A stretch of 64,000 nt of DNA. Origin: Geosiphon pyriformis. Taxonomy: Eukaryota > Glomeromycota > Glomeromycetes > Archaeosporales > Geosiphonaceae. A program made the translations under genes and the position numbers. Numbering within the stretch: position 1 is the first letter of the stretch; every line of letters starts with the position of its first letter. Positions 24,646-38,511 of the stretch are shown piece by piece. A model generated the notes under the pieces. That model saw only the letters and a program-made list of their open reading frames with translations. It was not told the origin of the DNA and did not search any database. Location: contig JAAOMT010000057.1 of NCBI GenBank assembly GCA_016748015.1, positions 142,763 to 206,762 of the forward strand, written 5' to 3'.

Positions 24646-27600
24646 ATGTTATCCGCTTTAGACGGTAATCTCCTGAATCGGGATGTTGATACGCTTACAA
24701 GTTTTGACGTTGATCGGACTCTCCAAGAAGAGAATGAAAATGTTGTTTCAAAGCTATTTCAAAGAGTCAAAATTTCTTTTAACTTAACTACTAATTCCGA
24801 ACAAACTACGAGTCCACAGCCTGGACCTTCTGCTACTATATTGAATAGCAGGGTTGAACCTTCGGAAGTTGTTTCTCAAAGTTCTCCACCTGAAACACCA
24901 AATGTCAAATCTTCACGTCCACCATCGATATTCTTGCCTGACAAGGAAAAAAAGGGCTTCTTCCATGGGGGTGTCGCGCCCGCCCCTCCAGTCGTTTTCT
25001 TAAATCCGGCGTTTGGCTATTCGCCCCAACTAATGATCGAATCAAATATAACGACACAAGATACTCATAGTTTCCTCAATGATGAGGCGAATGGTTATGT
25101 TAAATCGAAGAACGTGAACCCATCAACATCTTCAATGCCGATTTTGTTTGATATAAGTACTCCTAACACATTGCAATCATATAATGATGGATCAAACCCT
25201 TCATCTGTTCAATCATTTCAGGCGGCTTCCTCACGCGGCAATACAAATTCATTGAAGCAAGTTATGCGAAGGCTTCGAGGTGAAGGAATCAGTAGACTTT
25301 ACTGGATGGCCGATGATATATGTCAAGAGTGCTTTGACTGCAAAGCGACATTTACCACTTTTCGACGGAAACATCATTGTCGCTTTTGCGGTAAATAATT
25401 TCCTGCAAGATCAGTCCATTTATTCTCGCGATAATAAATCATGACTTAATATCATAAATATTTCAACAAAGGTCAAATATTTTGTGCGAAATGTGCCCAA
25501 CACAGTATCGCTGGTGAGAAGTATCGCCATAAAGGCCCCATGCGAGTCTGTAATTTTTGCAATAATCTCATTCAAGAATATGGTGATGAGTCTGAGAGTG
25601 ATTTAGAGCAAGCTTTTAATCAAACGCATGAATTTGCTACATCCAGGCAAATTCCCGCCAACTCTTTAATTCAAGGAAACAACTATTTTCGAACGCCAAC
25701 ATCAACTGTTGATCAATCTTATTCATTATCACCACCAGTCTCTTATGTCCCACAGCACTGGTCGCCCAGAGCACCATCTCCAGATACATTGTCGATCAAC
25801 GATGGATTTAAGAAAATAATATCAGCTGGTTCTTCGCTATTCGTTACACGCTCAAGATCAAATACCGTTTCAGAAGAACAAACCAACATGCTTTCATCTT
25901 CCCCTGCTCCCTTCAGGAAATGCCTCACCGAGGAAGATAAAACAACTCCTGTCGTAAATCCGGCAGCTGTCCTCGACCCAGAAATAGCACCATTTATGAA
26001 TGAGGAAGACCAAGAAGACCCCTTCGATTCATGGTCTAATCCTTCAAATGGTTTGAATTTCTTATCGACAACGCATCCTAACGTTGAGGGGGGGGAATCA
26101 GCAACACAGACACCTGCTGCCTCTGAATATGCAGGAAGTGATGACGATACATGGGATTTTAGTATGAAAACACATTCAAAGTTAATACCAAAAAATACAA
26201 GGAATGACGAGCTTCGCAATCATTTTGGGAAAGAAAGAACTGTAAATAGTAGGCGTCGAAGTATTAATGCCAATCGTCCACCTAGAACGGGTAAAAGAGG
26301 ATTGATAAGACAAATCAATACTAGCTTGGGCCCATCTGTTGAAATACCCATTAATGGATCACCCATAGAACGTCCTTCTTCCCCCTTTCATCCACGGCAT
26401 CATCGCTCATCGTCTCAGCCGATGAGAATAGAGATTAATCCAGGATTTTTAGTGCACATGAAACGTCTATTGCGCCAGGCTCTTCAAGAGGCGGAGATTG
26501 ACTTGTCTGAAGGCTGGGAGGACGTCATTATGAAGTTAATGCTGAAAGTGTCAGAAAATTTAAATCCTGATATTCGAAATGGTGATGAAATCGATATACG
26601 TCATTACGTAAAAATCAAAAAAATTCCAGGGGGAACGCCTCAAGATTCGCAATACATTACTGGTGTTGTTTGCACAAAAAAGTTAGCTCACAAAAAAATG
26701 GCTCGGGTACTGCCGAGCCCTCGAGTTCTTATATTGACGTTTCCTTTGGAATTACAAAGAGTAGAAAATCAATTCATGTCCTTGGACCCTGTAATTGCGC
26801 AAGAAGATATGTATTTACAAAATTTGGTTGCGCGTATCGTTGACCTTCGGCCTCATTTGGTTTTGGTCGAGAAAACGGTTGCCCGTAACGCTTTGCAGTT
26901 CTTATTGGACGCAAAGTTGACTGTTGCTCTCAACGTTAAACCATCAGTCATCGAAGCGGTTGCCCGTTGTACGCGAGCCGACATACTGCCATCACTGGAA
27001 AAATTTGGGCTAAACCCAAAGTTAGGCAAATGCGGGGAATTTTATGTAAAGACATTTGAACATGAGCTAATTCCTGGAAGACGCAAGTCGTATCTCTTCT
27101 TTGAGAACTGCCCTCGAGAGATGGGTTGTACAATAGTATTGAGAGGTGGTGACATCAGCTCACTAGAGAAAATCAAACAAATAACCGACTTAATGGTGTT
27201 TGTTGTTTACAATTTGAAACTTGAAAGTGCCCTACTAAATAATCAATCAGCAAGAGCTTCTTCGCATCTCATGGACGATATGCTTGATCATAAATTAAAA
27301 AGAGTTTCCTCTGATTTCCTGACATCTGATCTGAATCTTAATAAGTGGTCCGAAGCTCTTTTACCATACGAGTCAAAAATTTTATCCGCCTCACCATTTA
27401 TAAAATTCCCGCCTCCTTATTTGTTGGTTAAGTTAATGCAAAAGCAAACGGAAAGGAAGAAAGCTGAATTGTTTCTCGAAAAAGCTCGTGTGGGGTCAGA
27501 AAATCTTAGTGTCAATCATGCTGACATTGATGATATTGGAGATTCCCAACCTAGTACTCTTTGTACAGCTGAACAAGTAATTGCAGTTGGAGAATTGGAA

Positions 27601-30600
27601 GATATTGATAATGAGCTTGAGCAACTATTTCGCACTTGGGAAAACTATCTTCTCATGAGCAGTGACGTTAGTCCATTCGCCCATCAAAATATTGTCGTTC
27701 TATATTCAAATGTCTGTACTGTGACACAAGCTCCGTGTCAAGGTCCCGAAGTACATATAATAGAATATTATAGTGAGTCTGATCGTACTTTAGGCCAATA
27801 CCTTGAAGAAATGTGTTATGACTCTAATTATTTATGTCCTGCAAAAACATGCGATCGTCCACTTTTGATGCATTATAAATCTTACTGTCATGGCTATGCA
27901 CGAATCAGTGTTGTCATTGAACAGTTTGATTGTCCAAGGCCTGCCATGGAAAACAAGATTTTGATGTGGAGCTATTGTACAAAATGTAAAAAATCAACTC
28001 AAATGTTACCAATGTCAGAAGATACATGGAAATATTCATTTGGCAAATACCTTGAGCAGTCCTTCTATCAAACAGAACTGAAAAGTCGCGTCGAAGGATG
28101 TCCTCATGCTATATATCGTGATCATAAACATTACTTTGGGCTCAAGAATCTAGCTGTTCGTTTCGAATATCAACCAATTGACTTGATGGAGGTTTCGGTT
28201 CCACCTATGGTTTTGCACACAAAGCCTGAAGTGACTATACGCCTCAAAAATCTAGATTATGAGATGAATATATCAAAGATCAAGAAATATTGGGATTCTG
28301 TTAATGAAAGAATTATAAACTTTGATTATGGACTTGTTCAACCTGAAAAACAAGAAGCGTCCAGGTTAGAGTTACGCGAAATGTCTAATAAGGTTGTTGA
28401 GGAATTGAAGGCTACTCTTCAACAACTACAGAAAGCCTATATGGATAGCTTACCAACTGACACCTTGGCGCTTAACTCGGTGTTAGTAGTATTACAAGAA
28501 AAGGTTTTACAATGGGACCGAGATTTTAACGATATCGCCCGAAATTACTTTCAACCACGATTTATCACTAGACAATTCAAAAGGATTTTTGATCCACCAT
28601 CAGTGATCCGACCTCCATCTGGTTCACCGGTCAAAGAGCTGTCTTGGAACAGCTTCAAATTAGATCAAGTGGTGGCCTCCACGTTAAAGTTGGATGAAAT
28701 ATTTTCAGAAAAAAGTTCCCACAAACCAGTTTATACACCAACTAATGAAAAACCTCCTCAAATTGAGGGTAAAGGGGAAATCCAAAGCAATGCTCCAGAA
28801 ACTGTTATTGATAAGGAAAACGGGCAGACCACGAAATCAGAATTAATCGAGTCTTCGCCATTATTGGCTCTAGAGCTAAGAGACAATCTACCACATGATT
28901 TATCGATTGATCCTAAGAATTCTTCGGTCCACCCGTCAAAAATCCTTGTTTTTGATTCCAAGGCAAAGCCGAACTCCAGATCTTTACAACGAGTTGCTTC
29001 ACAGCAAACACAATCGACCATTCTGAAAGGCCAAGATTCATCAACTTTAATTCACACAAAAGAGCCAGAAAACATGAACCTTTATATAGCACCTTCGAAG
29101 CGAAAACCAGTGTCTACCAAATCAATTGATATTCCGATTACAAAAGAAGATATCCCTGACCCTGAACTTTTACATATAACCAACAATGATGATAGTTTTC
29201 CTCCAGGCCAAAATACTCCCGCTGTTTCTGCCTCAAATCCACGTATTAGTGGTTTGGCCCGTGTCTTAGAGAAAGAAAAAGCCAAGGAAGAAAAATTGCT
29301 AGATAAACCCTCAATTAAAGGAAAGCGCATCAAGAAAGAAACAGAGTCTTCTGATAGCCTATCTACTTCTCGTCAAAATGCGAAATTGGGCCGCATTGAA
29401 AATAAATCGCTAAGTCCAGACTTCCGCAGGCCTTCTGCCCGTACGTTTGACAAGTATGATAGCAAATTTTCAACAATAAATAAGTTGAGAAGAGGAAAGC
29501 CTATAAAACTTGTTTCTAAACCAACTATTGAGGTTTTCAGTAATGTTAAAGAAGCAACTAAAGAGGAATCTGAAGATGAAGACCAAGATGAGGATGAAAA
29601 CGATGAACGCAATGCCAAAGGCTTGCCTATTCCGATGAATAAACCTGAAACCTATCACGAAACGGATAGAAAACAAGAATATCCATTACTGACTCATGAA
29701 CCGTCGGAAGAAACATTCCCTTATGATGTAGAAGACCAATTGGGTAGTATTTCTTCTACCTTTTCGACTAATAGAGAATCCCTTAATGAGAAAGACATTT
29801 TGGAATCCGACCGTCGTCTACCAATCGTGAAATCTCTTACAAACTTTTTGGCAGATAGAAACTTAAAATTTTTAGAATATCCTTCAGAATATCCCTTAGA
29901 ATACCCTTTGTAAGCAGAGGCAATATTATTTGTTTATATTTATTTCTTTGTCAGCTGAAAATTTTCTTTTGTTAGACATTCGACCGAGCATGTTTTCCCT
30001 GATTCTTTTATTATTGTACGCGAAGATGAACCTAGCTCTATCATCTCTTTTACTCTAAGGTAAGCATGAATTACACAAAATCAAAGCGATTTTAAGATAA
30101 TTGAGTATTATTCATTACAGTTCTAAAGATTACCTCAAGAAACTCGTGCACATGCAACAATCCACTACTGTTACCGAGGTTTTTGTTCCTGAAGCGGAAG
30201 GTTACCCCGGGACAAATGGCTCTAATTGGGATATGGTAGATATGGATGAAGGTCCCGAAAATATCAAAGATGCATTGCTCAGAGAAACGGGATCTCACAT
30301 GAAATATCGTGCGTTTTTTTCAATCTTTTTTCAATTTGAGTTTGAACATGATAAAATATCAAATAATAGGGTTTTCTTCTAGAGTTCTCGGAAGGTTCCA
30401 CTCAGTTATTTTGTAAAATTTTTTTTGCCGAGCAATTTGATGCCTTACGGCGCAATTGTGGTTGTGAAAGCACATATATAGAATCGCTGGCGAGATGCGT
30501 AAAGTGGGATTCTACGGGTGGAAAGTCTGGATCTGCGTTCCTGAAAACCAGAGGTATAATTACCTGTATTCAAAATCTGGTCTTAAAAACGATTATCCAT

Positions 30601-31679
30601 TTTCTTACTTTCTTTCCTTGAATAGATGATCGTTTAGTAATGAAACAAATGTCTCGCCTCGAGATGGATGCTTTTTTGAAATTCGCACCGGCATATTTTG
30701 AATATATGTCGAAAGCATTTTTCCATGAGGTATGTCTCCCATTTGCGGTTTTCTTTGATCACTTCATCGAACATTTTGCATTTATATTTTTCCTCATGTT
30801 TTAGCTTCCTACAGTATTAGCAAAGATTTTTGGATTCTATCGTATCGGCTATAAGACTGAACAGTCTGGCAAAAGTATGAAAATTGATGTCATCGTAATG
30901 GAGAATCTTTTTTATGAGCGCAAAATTTCCAAGGTATGTAGTGTGAAAAATTTTTTCGTGGCAGACTGTTCTTTAAATTGAAATAGCATTTCAATTTTAG
31001 ATATTTGACTTGAAAGGTTCCATGCGAAATCGTCATGTGCGAAGTACTGGCAAAGAAAATGAAGTTTTACTTGATGAAAATTTACTTGAGCGTAAGGAAA
31101 TTTTTCACTTTTCATTTATTCACACTATGCTAATTTTCCGCTTATGCTTATCACTTTTAGTTCTTCATGATAAGCCTTTATTCCTTCGTGAACATTCGAA
31201 AAGAATCCTTCGTGCCTCATTGTGGAACGATACACTTTTCCTAGCCAAATTGAATGTAATGGACTATTCCTTGCTGGTTGGCATTGATGATGAAAGGCAG
31301 GAATTGGTAGTAGGCATTGTTGGTGAGTTTTCAATTGGAATTTTTTTATGCATAAAATTTTTATCTTAGTTTTATTTTGATTTTTTAGATTTTATTCGTA
31401 CGTTTACATGGGATAAAAAACTAGAAAGCTGGGTAAAAGAAACTGGGTTTCTTGGAGGAGGTGGTAAAGAACCCACTATCGTTTCACCACGTCAATACAA
31501 GCATCGGTTTAGAGAGGCCATGGATAGGTAGAGCTAATGACTAGGGCGTTCTGATTGTTTTTTTGCCTTCCAAACTTAACTTGCTTTCGGATGTCTACTT
31601 TAGATACTTCCTTATGGTACCTGACATTTGGAGCACCCACCGAAAAAACCGACCAGCCCTCATCCAACAGAAAGAGTAG
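24646..31679 (+). CDS. FAB1: 1-phosphatidylinositol-3-phosphate 5-kinase FAB1/PIKfyve
   Basis: Makes PtdIns(3,5)P2 from PtdIns3P on endosome and vacuole membranes. Eleven exons (24646-25390, 25472-29909, 29976-30059, 30121-30308, 30383-30553, 30626-30729, 30805-30933, 31001-31091, 31161-31322, 31389-31527, 31604-31679) join in phase to 2108 aa, typical of the family. FYVE finger at about 220-285: WMADD, '[10 protein letters not shown]' and 'RVC' are present, so PtdIns3P binding should work; an intron splits it. Chaperonin-like (Cpn60/TCP1) domain at about 630-815, followed by a Cys/His-rich region. PIP kinase at about 1728-2108: '[18 protein letters not shown]', 'FDLKGS' (Asp1956/Lys1958), '[13 protein letters not shown]' (Asp2018), then the activation loop '[20 protein letters not shown]'. 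The acidic, low-complexity linker before the kinase is poorly conserved. Apparent stop 29911-29913 is avoided by donor GTAAGC at 29910. No lesion was found. Confidence 0.95.
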
Positions 31680-32115
31680 ACAAGGTAAGTATCGGTTAAG
31701 CGACTTAAGTTTGGAACATGGTTAACTAATCACTCCTACCAGTTTCTTTAGTAATATTCGGTTCAAGTCAAAATCTGGTCCAACCGAACCGATGTGACTG
31801 CTGACTCCTGGGATTATTTTCTAGCAGAATCGTTGCGAAGAAAAATCTCAGAATTTATTTATTATAGAATCATTGTAGAATATCTGTCTAATAGTAGCAG
31901 CATTTTTGGATTTCCTATTAATTTATTTATCTATTGTAAATATAACAAAAAGCTCAAAAAATTACAATTAAGAAATTATTTTCTACTTTAAGTGGTTTGT
32001 AACCTTTCTTTTAATAATTAAAAAAACAATTATACACAACCAAAATTAATGATTTTCCAATTTTATAATATAATATTTGTTATAGTTTTCATCACAAAAT
32101 TTAACAAATTGATTA
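31680..32115. other. FAB1 3' flank, no gene
   Basis: Contains the FAB1 3' end and AT-rich sequence. A short plus-strand frame at 31794-31991 is not credible. Confidence 0.5.
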
Positions 32116-32176
32116 TTTTTTATTATTATGATAATGATAATAATAATGATAATATGATAATAATGATAATGATAAT

Positions 32177-32220
<44 letters not shown>
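32116..32220. repeat. Imperfect (ATA/ATG)n microsatellite
   Basis: About 100 bp of trinucleotide repeats, mixed GATAAT/AATAAT units followed by a pure AAT tract of about a dozen units near 32181-32220. It gives a chance minus-strand ORF of isoleucines. Confidence 0.9.
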
Positions 32221-32225
<5 letters not shown>

Positions 32226-32639
32226 TTTTTATATATTTTAAATCTTTCAAGAACAATATTTTAATAAAAAGTTTTTTTTTGTCTTTTTTTTTACAATTTT
32301 CCAAAAAACAACTTCTTTTATAGTAAACTTAGCAATTATTATAAATAATAATATAACTAAAAAATAATAATTAAAAAATCTGTTTATAATTTCATTAGTA
32401 ATATATTTTTTCAAATATAAAAAGTTTTAATTAACAATATTAAATATTTAAATAATAATAAAAACATATTTTATACAAATTTTTTAGTAGTATTAGTAAA
32501 TTTTTTATCTTCAAATAAAGAAAAAAACAGTATTTTTTTGGCTAATAATAATTATAAAATAGATAATAAAAACAAAACCCAATTTAATTTTAAGACAAAT
32601 ATTTTTAAAGCAAAAAAAATTAATATTAACAAAATAGTT

Positions 32640-32745
32640 GAATTTTTGGACTATAGAAAATCCCGAAACATACATCGCGCTTCCTAATCTCTTCAAGGAG
32701 CAGAAACTCAGATGGTATAGCGATAAAAATAGCATCTTTCTTTCT
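32640..32745 (+). pseudogene. Short Ty3/gypsy pol relic (segment just before the dUTPase domain)
   Basis: The plus strand reads 'NPETYIALPNLFKEQKLRWY', matching 'NPKTYITLLDLTKEQELKWF' of element A at about 62250-62310 and 'FKTYIALPDLTKEQELK' of element B at about 56949-57000. The patch has higher GC than its surroundings. It shows that another element of this family once lay here. Confidence 0.6.
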
Positions 32746-33832
32746 TAACATATTATTAATTTAAACAAAATTGAATTGATTTTAAAATTATTAAAAAAAA
32801 GATAAAGATTATTACCTATAAAATAAAATAAAATACACAAACCAAATCAAACTATTTGTGTTCAAATTTAAAAATTTGGTAAATACAAATATTATAATTA
32901 TTTATTTATTTATAAAATTAGTGTTTTTATATATTTAATATATTATTAAAACTAAACATATTAATTAAAAAAAAAAATATGTTTTCTATTTTTATATTAT
33001 TTGTTTTTATATTATTTAAATACTAAAGCAAGTTATTTAAGTATATATTAGCTAAAAAAAATGTTTTTTTGTTTTTATATTATCTAAATATTAAATAAAA
33101 TTATATTATTATATTTATTTTACATGTTAATAAGAAAAAAATAAGTATATTATAATTATTTTTACTTTTATATTATTTGTTTTAATCTGATTTTTATTTA
33201 TTATAAAAATAAAAAAACTTAAGATAATTGTAATTTATTAAAAAGTTTATTTAAATTTTACTTAGTATTAGAATTTATTATTAAATATATAATATTTTTA
33301 ATTTCTAAAAAAATCATTTTACTATTTTTTTTTATATTTATAAATTTTTCAGTTTTTTTTACTAATATCTCGATTTATATATTTAAAAATTGGCCAAAAT
33401 CTGTTTTTAAAAAACTTAAATCCAGTAATTTATTATTATTACAGTTTTTGTTTATAGTAAAATCAATAATTTCTTTAGATTTTTGTTTAATTTTATTAGA
33501 TTTTTTAGTTTTTTTTAGTTTTTTGGATTCTTGGTTTTTTTATTAATATTTATTTAATTTTTAATATTTTTTAAAAAACTTAATATAAATAATTCAATAA
33601 AATTTGAGTTTGCTAATACTTTTATATAGTTGCTTTTAATTTGCTTATATTAAAAGTTTTTAATAAATAAAATATTAAAATTAATGTTTAAATAAAGAAT
33701 TTATACAATTTAAATAAAAAAATACTTACTATTAGCCAATTTTTTTAATTTGTTTTTAAAAAGTTTATACAACTTTAAAGATATTTAATTATAACTGTAT
33801 TAATACAAATATTATATAATTAACAAATTATT
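32746..33832. other. AT-rich region, no gene seen
   Basis: Very AT-rich, low complexity. Probably eroded retroelement sequence, but nothing could be aligned. Confidence 0.45.
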
Positions 33833-34851
33833 ATTATCAGAGATTTTTGGTTTTTTTCTCTAAATGTTGTTGTTGTTGTTTTGCTGTTAATTCTTAATTA
33901 TTAAAAGCTAGTAAATCTTTAATAATTAAATTTATCTTCAAATTATTTTCTATAATTTAAACTGTTAAACTTATAAGTAGAATAGCCAATTCTATGCCAG
34001 TTATTTATATAATTATTTTGCAAAAAAAGTCAATTTTTTTCAAAAAATGCTCATCTAAAAGCTTACTAAAAATGTGTACAATAAAAGTTAAATCTTTTTT
34101 AGAAAATGCTTGTCTAAAAGCTTATTAAAAATATGTAATTATTTTGTGGTAAAAGTTAAATTTTCTACAGAAATTTTGTTTGTAAGCTATTCTAATGATT
34201 ATAATAAGAAAAAAAAATAAAAGAAAAAAAAATTTTGTTAAAAGAATTATTTTTGTTTAAGTCTAAAGTTACTAATAAATTACTAAAATTAATAGCTAAT
34301 TAATTTTAAAATATTAATTGGAATTTAAAAAAATTTCAAGTAAAGTAATTATAAATTTTGTTGTTTTTTAATATAATTTTTTTATTGAAATAATTTGTAT
34401 AAATACTAAAAAAAAAATTTTTAATAAAAAATAATTCTAACTAAAATATATTTTCTTAAAAAAAAAAGTATTTTTTTTATATAACTTGTTATTGTACTAG
34501 TTTATAAACTTGCACTTTTCTTTTTGGTATTATTTTACTGTCCTAAAAATATATTTTTGGCAAATTACAAGTTATTTCTATAAATTATTTACTATTTTAA
34601 TAAACTATTAATTATTTTAATAAATTTTTACAGATTTTGGCAAATTCTTAAATGTTATATAGTTTGAAATATTGTGTAATTTAATTATTACAATTTGTGT
34701 ATTTTACAAATTAGGTTATTAATTAAATAATAATTTGGATAATTTGATAAAATAATAAGTAATAAATTGAAATAATAATATATACTAATTAATAATAGAA
34801 ATTATAAAGATAATTTTATGTTAACTAATATCTTAAATTTTTACTAGTAAT
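33833..34851 (+). repeat. M element copy 3 (decayed)
   Basis: Same orientation as M2. The left end ATTATCAGAGATTTTTGG matches M2 ATTACCAGAGGTTTTTGG, and the right end ACTAGTAAT matches ACTGGTAAC; the differences are C-to-T and G-to-A. Internal blocks such as 'AAATTTATCTTCAAATTATT' and 'TATAAGTAGAATAGCCAATT' follow M2 in order. About 1,019 bp, no ORF. Confidence 0.75.
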
Positions 34852-35807
34852 ATTATTAATTTTAATTTATTTGTTAAAACTTTTATATAATTTTAATATT
34901 TTTTAATATTACCAAATTAATTGTAAATATTATTATTAAATAAATAAATATTTATGAAAAATTTACTATATTTATGTAAAATACAAGTAAGTTTTTTGTT
35001 TAATTAAGTTTTATAATAATAAATTAAATAAATACTTAATTTTAAATAATTAATTACTAATTTGTTTTTGAAATAAGTTATTTAATATTTTGGCTATAAT
35101 AAACATATTAAAATTAAAAAAAAATTGTTTTAGTTTTTGTTTAACTAAGCCAAAATCTTTTTAAAAAGTTATAGATTTATATAATTATTCAAAATTGAAT
35201 TAAATATATAAGACTATATATAATTTATACTAATTTTGTAATTATTATTAAATTTGTCTAAAATATTGTTATGAGTTGAAGTAACAAGCTAATAAATAGT
35301 AAGGGAGAACAGAATTATAAGTAATAGAAATAATCAAAGAGGAAATTACAATAAAGAAATAAATTAAATAAGTAAAAATTCAATATGCATAATTAATTTT
35401 ATAAGAATTACAGTTGCAAATCTTTTCTAAAAATTTGAAGATAGAGAAATAATTTGTGATTGTCAACAAAATAATACTGCTGCTATTATTTTATGTTTCA
35501 ACTTGGTAATTTTTAGAATTAATAACAAGTATTATTGTGCTTTTCAATTATTTTTTTTATTCAATAAATCACAAAAGCAAGCAATTGCTTTTCAGGCTAA
35601 TTCTAACAATACAAATTAAGAAGGAAAAAAAATAAAATGTGTGAATACCAACAAATAATCTTTTATTCCAAGATGTTTAGGTACTTAAAGATAAAAAAAA
35701 GGAATAAGTGATATAAAAAGAAGTAATTAATAGTGGGTTTTATTTTATTACTTTAATCATATCTTTTTACAGCTAAAAAACTTATCACTTATATAGTTGT
35801 TAAAAGT
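34852..35807. other. AT-rich region, no gene seen
   Basis: The part from 35250 to 35750 has slightly higher GC than the surrounding desert, but no frame or repeat was recognised. Confidence 0.45.
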
Positions 35808-35927
35808 GATCAATAATTAGGTCAATAATAAAATCAATGATTAGGTCAATAATTAAATTATTAATCAAGTCAATAATTAGATTAATGATCAAATCAATAG
35901 TCAGGTTATTGATCAGATCAATAATCA
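35808..35927. repeat. 12-bp minisatellite, about ten degenerate units
   Basis: Consecutive 12-mers such as GATCAATAATTA, GGTCAATAATAA, AATCAATGATTA and GGTCAATAATTA run in register for about 120 bp, with consensus RRTCAATRATYA. Confidence 0.75.
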
Positions 35928-36484
35928 CTATTTAAAAATAAGGTGGCTAATATATGTGATAGCTAATAAAAAGTATGGGTTTTAACTATAATATCATTTT
36001 CTTTAAAGAAATTAAGCTTTGACAAAATCAAGCTATTTATAGAATAATCTATTTAAAAAGTTTTATCTAGCTCAAAACTAACTAATTTATTAAAGTTTTT
36101 TGTGGATAAAATATATAATACCTGAAATGAAATAAGTTTTATATTTAAGAAACCAAATTTTGTATAAGAGTTTTGGCTTTTTTAGCAATAATCAAAACTT
36201 TTGGGATATTAAATCATATAATGTTCAAAATTTTTACCTGAATTTCTGAAGTTGTTTTCTTTATGAGTTTTATATCTTCTATGATTTTACCAAGGCAATC
36301 ATAGAGTTTTAATTGCCTTCTATATGACAAGTTTTTGTTTATAAGCAAAATTTCTTAGATTGTTTTTCCAATTGTGCTAAAAAATAGAAGTATTATTACT
36401 GTTATGCTTTTTAACAGATATTTATTTAATTTGCTACCAATTTTTTTTTTTCTGGTAGTGGTTTTTTTTGGTCTAATAACAGTA
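35928..36484. other. AT-rich region, no gene seen
   Basis: Left flank of element A. The last bases before the LTR are AGTA, the expected 4-bp target-duplication half for A; its partner lies outside the window. Confidence 0.45.
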
Positions 36485-37385
36485 TGTTATTACTCATAAA
36501 AGAAGAAAAACAGATATAGAAAAATAGTAGACCAATAAAAGAGTAGTAGTTAGCATGTGAGCACATTGCTCAGCAATATGGAACATATCAGAAATCACGG
36601 CACATTGCTCAACAATATGAAACAATGTCAGAAATTACAGCACATTGCTTAGCAATATGGAGCAATGTCAAGAAAATATGACATATTACTCAGCAATGTG
36701 AGCATTGCTTGAGAAATTATAGCACATTACTTGGGAATATGAGCAATCTTGTAAAATCCAAATTATGTATATATAGTGGTAGCATTAAAAGTAAAAAAGA
36801 CAGACCTCTCAGTTTAGATTTTATCTAAGCTACCTTCTAATCCACAAATATCAATAAATAATTATTTTCTATCTCAAATCTATTCTTTACTATCAATACT
36901 TTATGTTAATAGTTATTAACCCTTAATCACTCTAAAACAATAGCTCTTAATCACGGCTATTGACGGAATACTAACTTGTACATTGTCTTGGCTTATTTCT
37001 TTATTTCTTTCTATTTTTTTCTTTTCTTTGATTTTATTGTTGCATACTAATTAATTAAAAATTAAAGCACTGAATTATTGACATTATGAATAACCTGGTA
37101 AAAGACCCAGAAATAAGAGTAGAATCATATATATATTAATAGATAGCTTACCAGAAGGGCATAACTGCCAGAATAAACTGGCCACCACACTGAAGACAAA
37201 AATTGAGAAAACAACTCACCAACCAACTATATTGTCATTGAATCTCTATTCATTATACAAAGAACTCAACTTTAAAAACCTTCAGATACATCCCATATAC
37301 CAGTATTACCAGTATTATTAAGATATTAAGCACCAAGTTATGGATTTGTTATTTGATTTAAGACTTTAAATAATTATCTGTAATA
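36485..37385 (+). mobile_element. 5' LTR of element A
   Basis: 901 bp, starts TGTTATTACTCATAAAAG and ends CTGTAATA (CA eroded to TA). It is followed by an eroded primer-binding site, TAGTGCTTCCTGTAAA, where B has TGGTACTCCCTGTGAG. It contains the AGCAAT module array (about 36561-36756) and a TATA-like TATATATAGTGG soon after. Confidence 0.85.
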
Positions 37386-37447
37386 TTTAGTGCTTCCTGT
37401 AAAATATAATTCTACAAAGAATCAGCACCAACAACAATCATCCAAAA

Positions 37448-38511
37448 GTGGCAGAATTAAAAAACATAGGAGCAAACCATTTAGGATTTGCTAAATCTTT
37501 GTTTCAACAATACAGCTAATAATTAGGACTAAACAATAACCACTTCCCAGCAGAATTTGCCTTTAACTTCTATGTCAACAATAAAATCACAGACTGTTTA
37601 GGAGAAACAGTTAACATTGAATCCACAAGAGAAAATTTCTATACAGAATTATTTCAACATACCAGCTTACCAAAAAACTACAGTTTTACACCAATTATCA
37701 GGGAAATCAATCAAACCATTGAAAGATACACACAACAACAATTCTCTATCACTTATACAGATAAAGGCAAAGAAAGGTTGCAAACACCAACAGTAACACC
37801 AAAACAAATACAACCATCTACTTAGAAAAAAACCAGAGTTAAATTACCAACCAATCTATCATACTATTACACACCAGAAAGTGCCATCAACATCTCATTA
37901 ATAGGCACATCCATATCACACACAACATCAACATTTAGTCAACTCCCATTTCAAAGTAAACAAAAGAAAGCAGAGTTACTAGGAACTTATGACGACTACT
38001 TTGAGAGATTTAAATCACAATCCCCAATGCCATCAGGATTCTGATCACTACCACCTCAACCAGATTTTGGAAATGCGAGTCTCTGCAAGATAACAGAATC
38101 AGAAAAAAAGAAAAAAAAAGAAGCTGAAGATCAAGAATTTATTTACCAGAACCTGATCTTAGAAAATCCAGAAGTTGAAACTCCAAACATTAAAACCCAG
38201 TAAACTCTGAATAATCTAAAACCCGAGTTAATTAATTAGGGAAACTTACCTCCAGTAATCATCATCAACCAGCCATTAATTGGACCAATACTTGAACCAA
38301 TCCCACAGCCACTCCTTCAGCAACCTATTCAACCACCACTTCAACAACTCCAACAGCTGCTTCAACAGCTGCAACAACAACTACAACCACCACTACAACA
38401 ACAACAACTGAACTTAAATCCAATGGCCTACACTCCAATAACAAAACTAGAAAAGTTCACTGGTGAAGAAAACAACACCCAAATATGGTTCAATGACATT
38501 GAAAAGATCAT
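37448..38511 (+). pseudogene. Element A gag, N-terminal part (broken)
   Basis: It begins at a GTG (37448) aligned with the gag starts of B and element 1. The text 'AELKNIGANHLGFAK' matches B 'AESESIGANHLGFAK'. TAA stops follow within about 25 codons. A Gln-rich linker (38310-38420) precedes 'AYTPITKLEKFTGEENNTQI', the start of the retrotransposon Gag core. Element 1 interrupts the frame after 'WFNDIEK'. Gag would form the particle that packages the RNA. Confidence 0.7.

Noticed and set aside
25743..26219. 158-codon minus-strand ORF and further minus ORFs within FAB1
   Set aside because: They are shadows of the FAB1 coding frame, Ser/Val-rich with no family resemblance.
29880..29913. FAB1 ending at TAA 29911-29913 without a kinase domain
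   Set aside because: The donor GTAAGC at 29910 and acceptor at 29975 restore the frame into the PIP-kinase start motif, and all later exons join in phase.
32113..32304. Minus-strand ORF with a poly-isoleucine run
   Set aside because: It is the translation of the AAT microsatellite.
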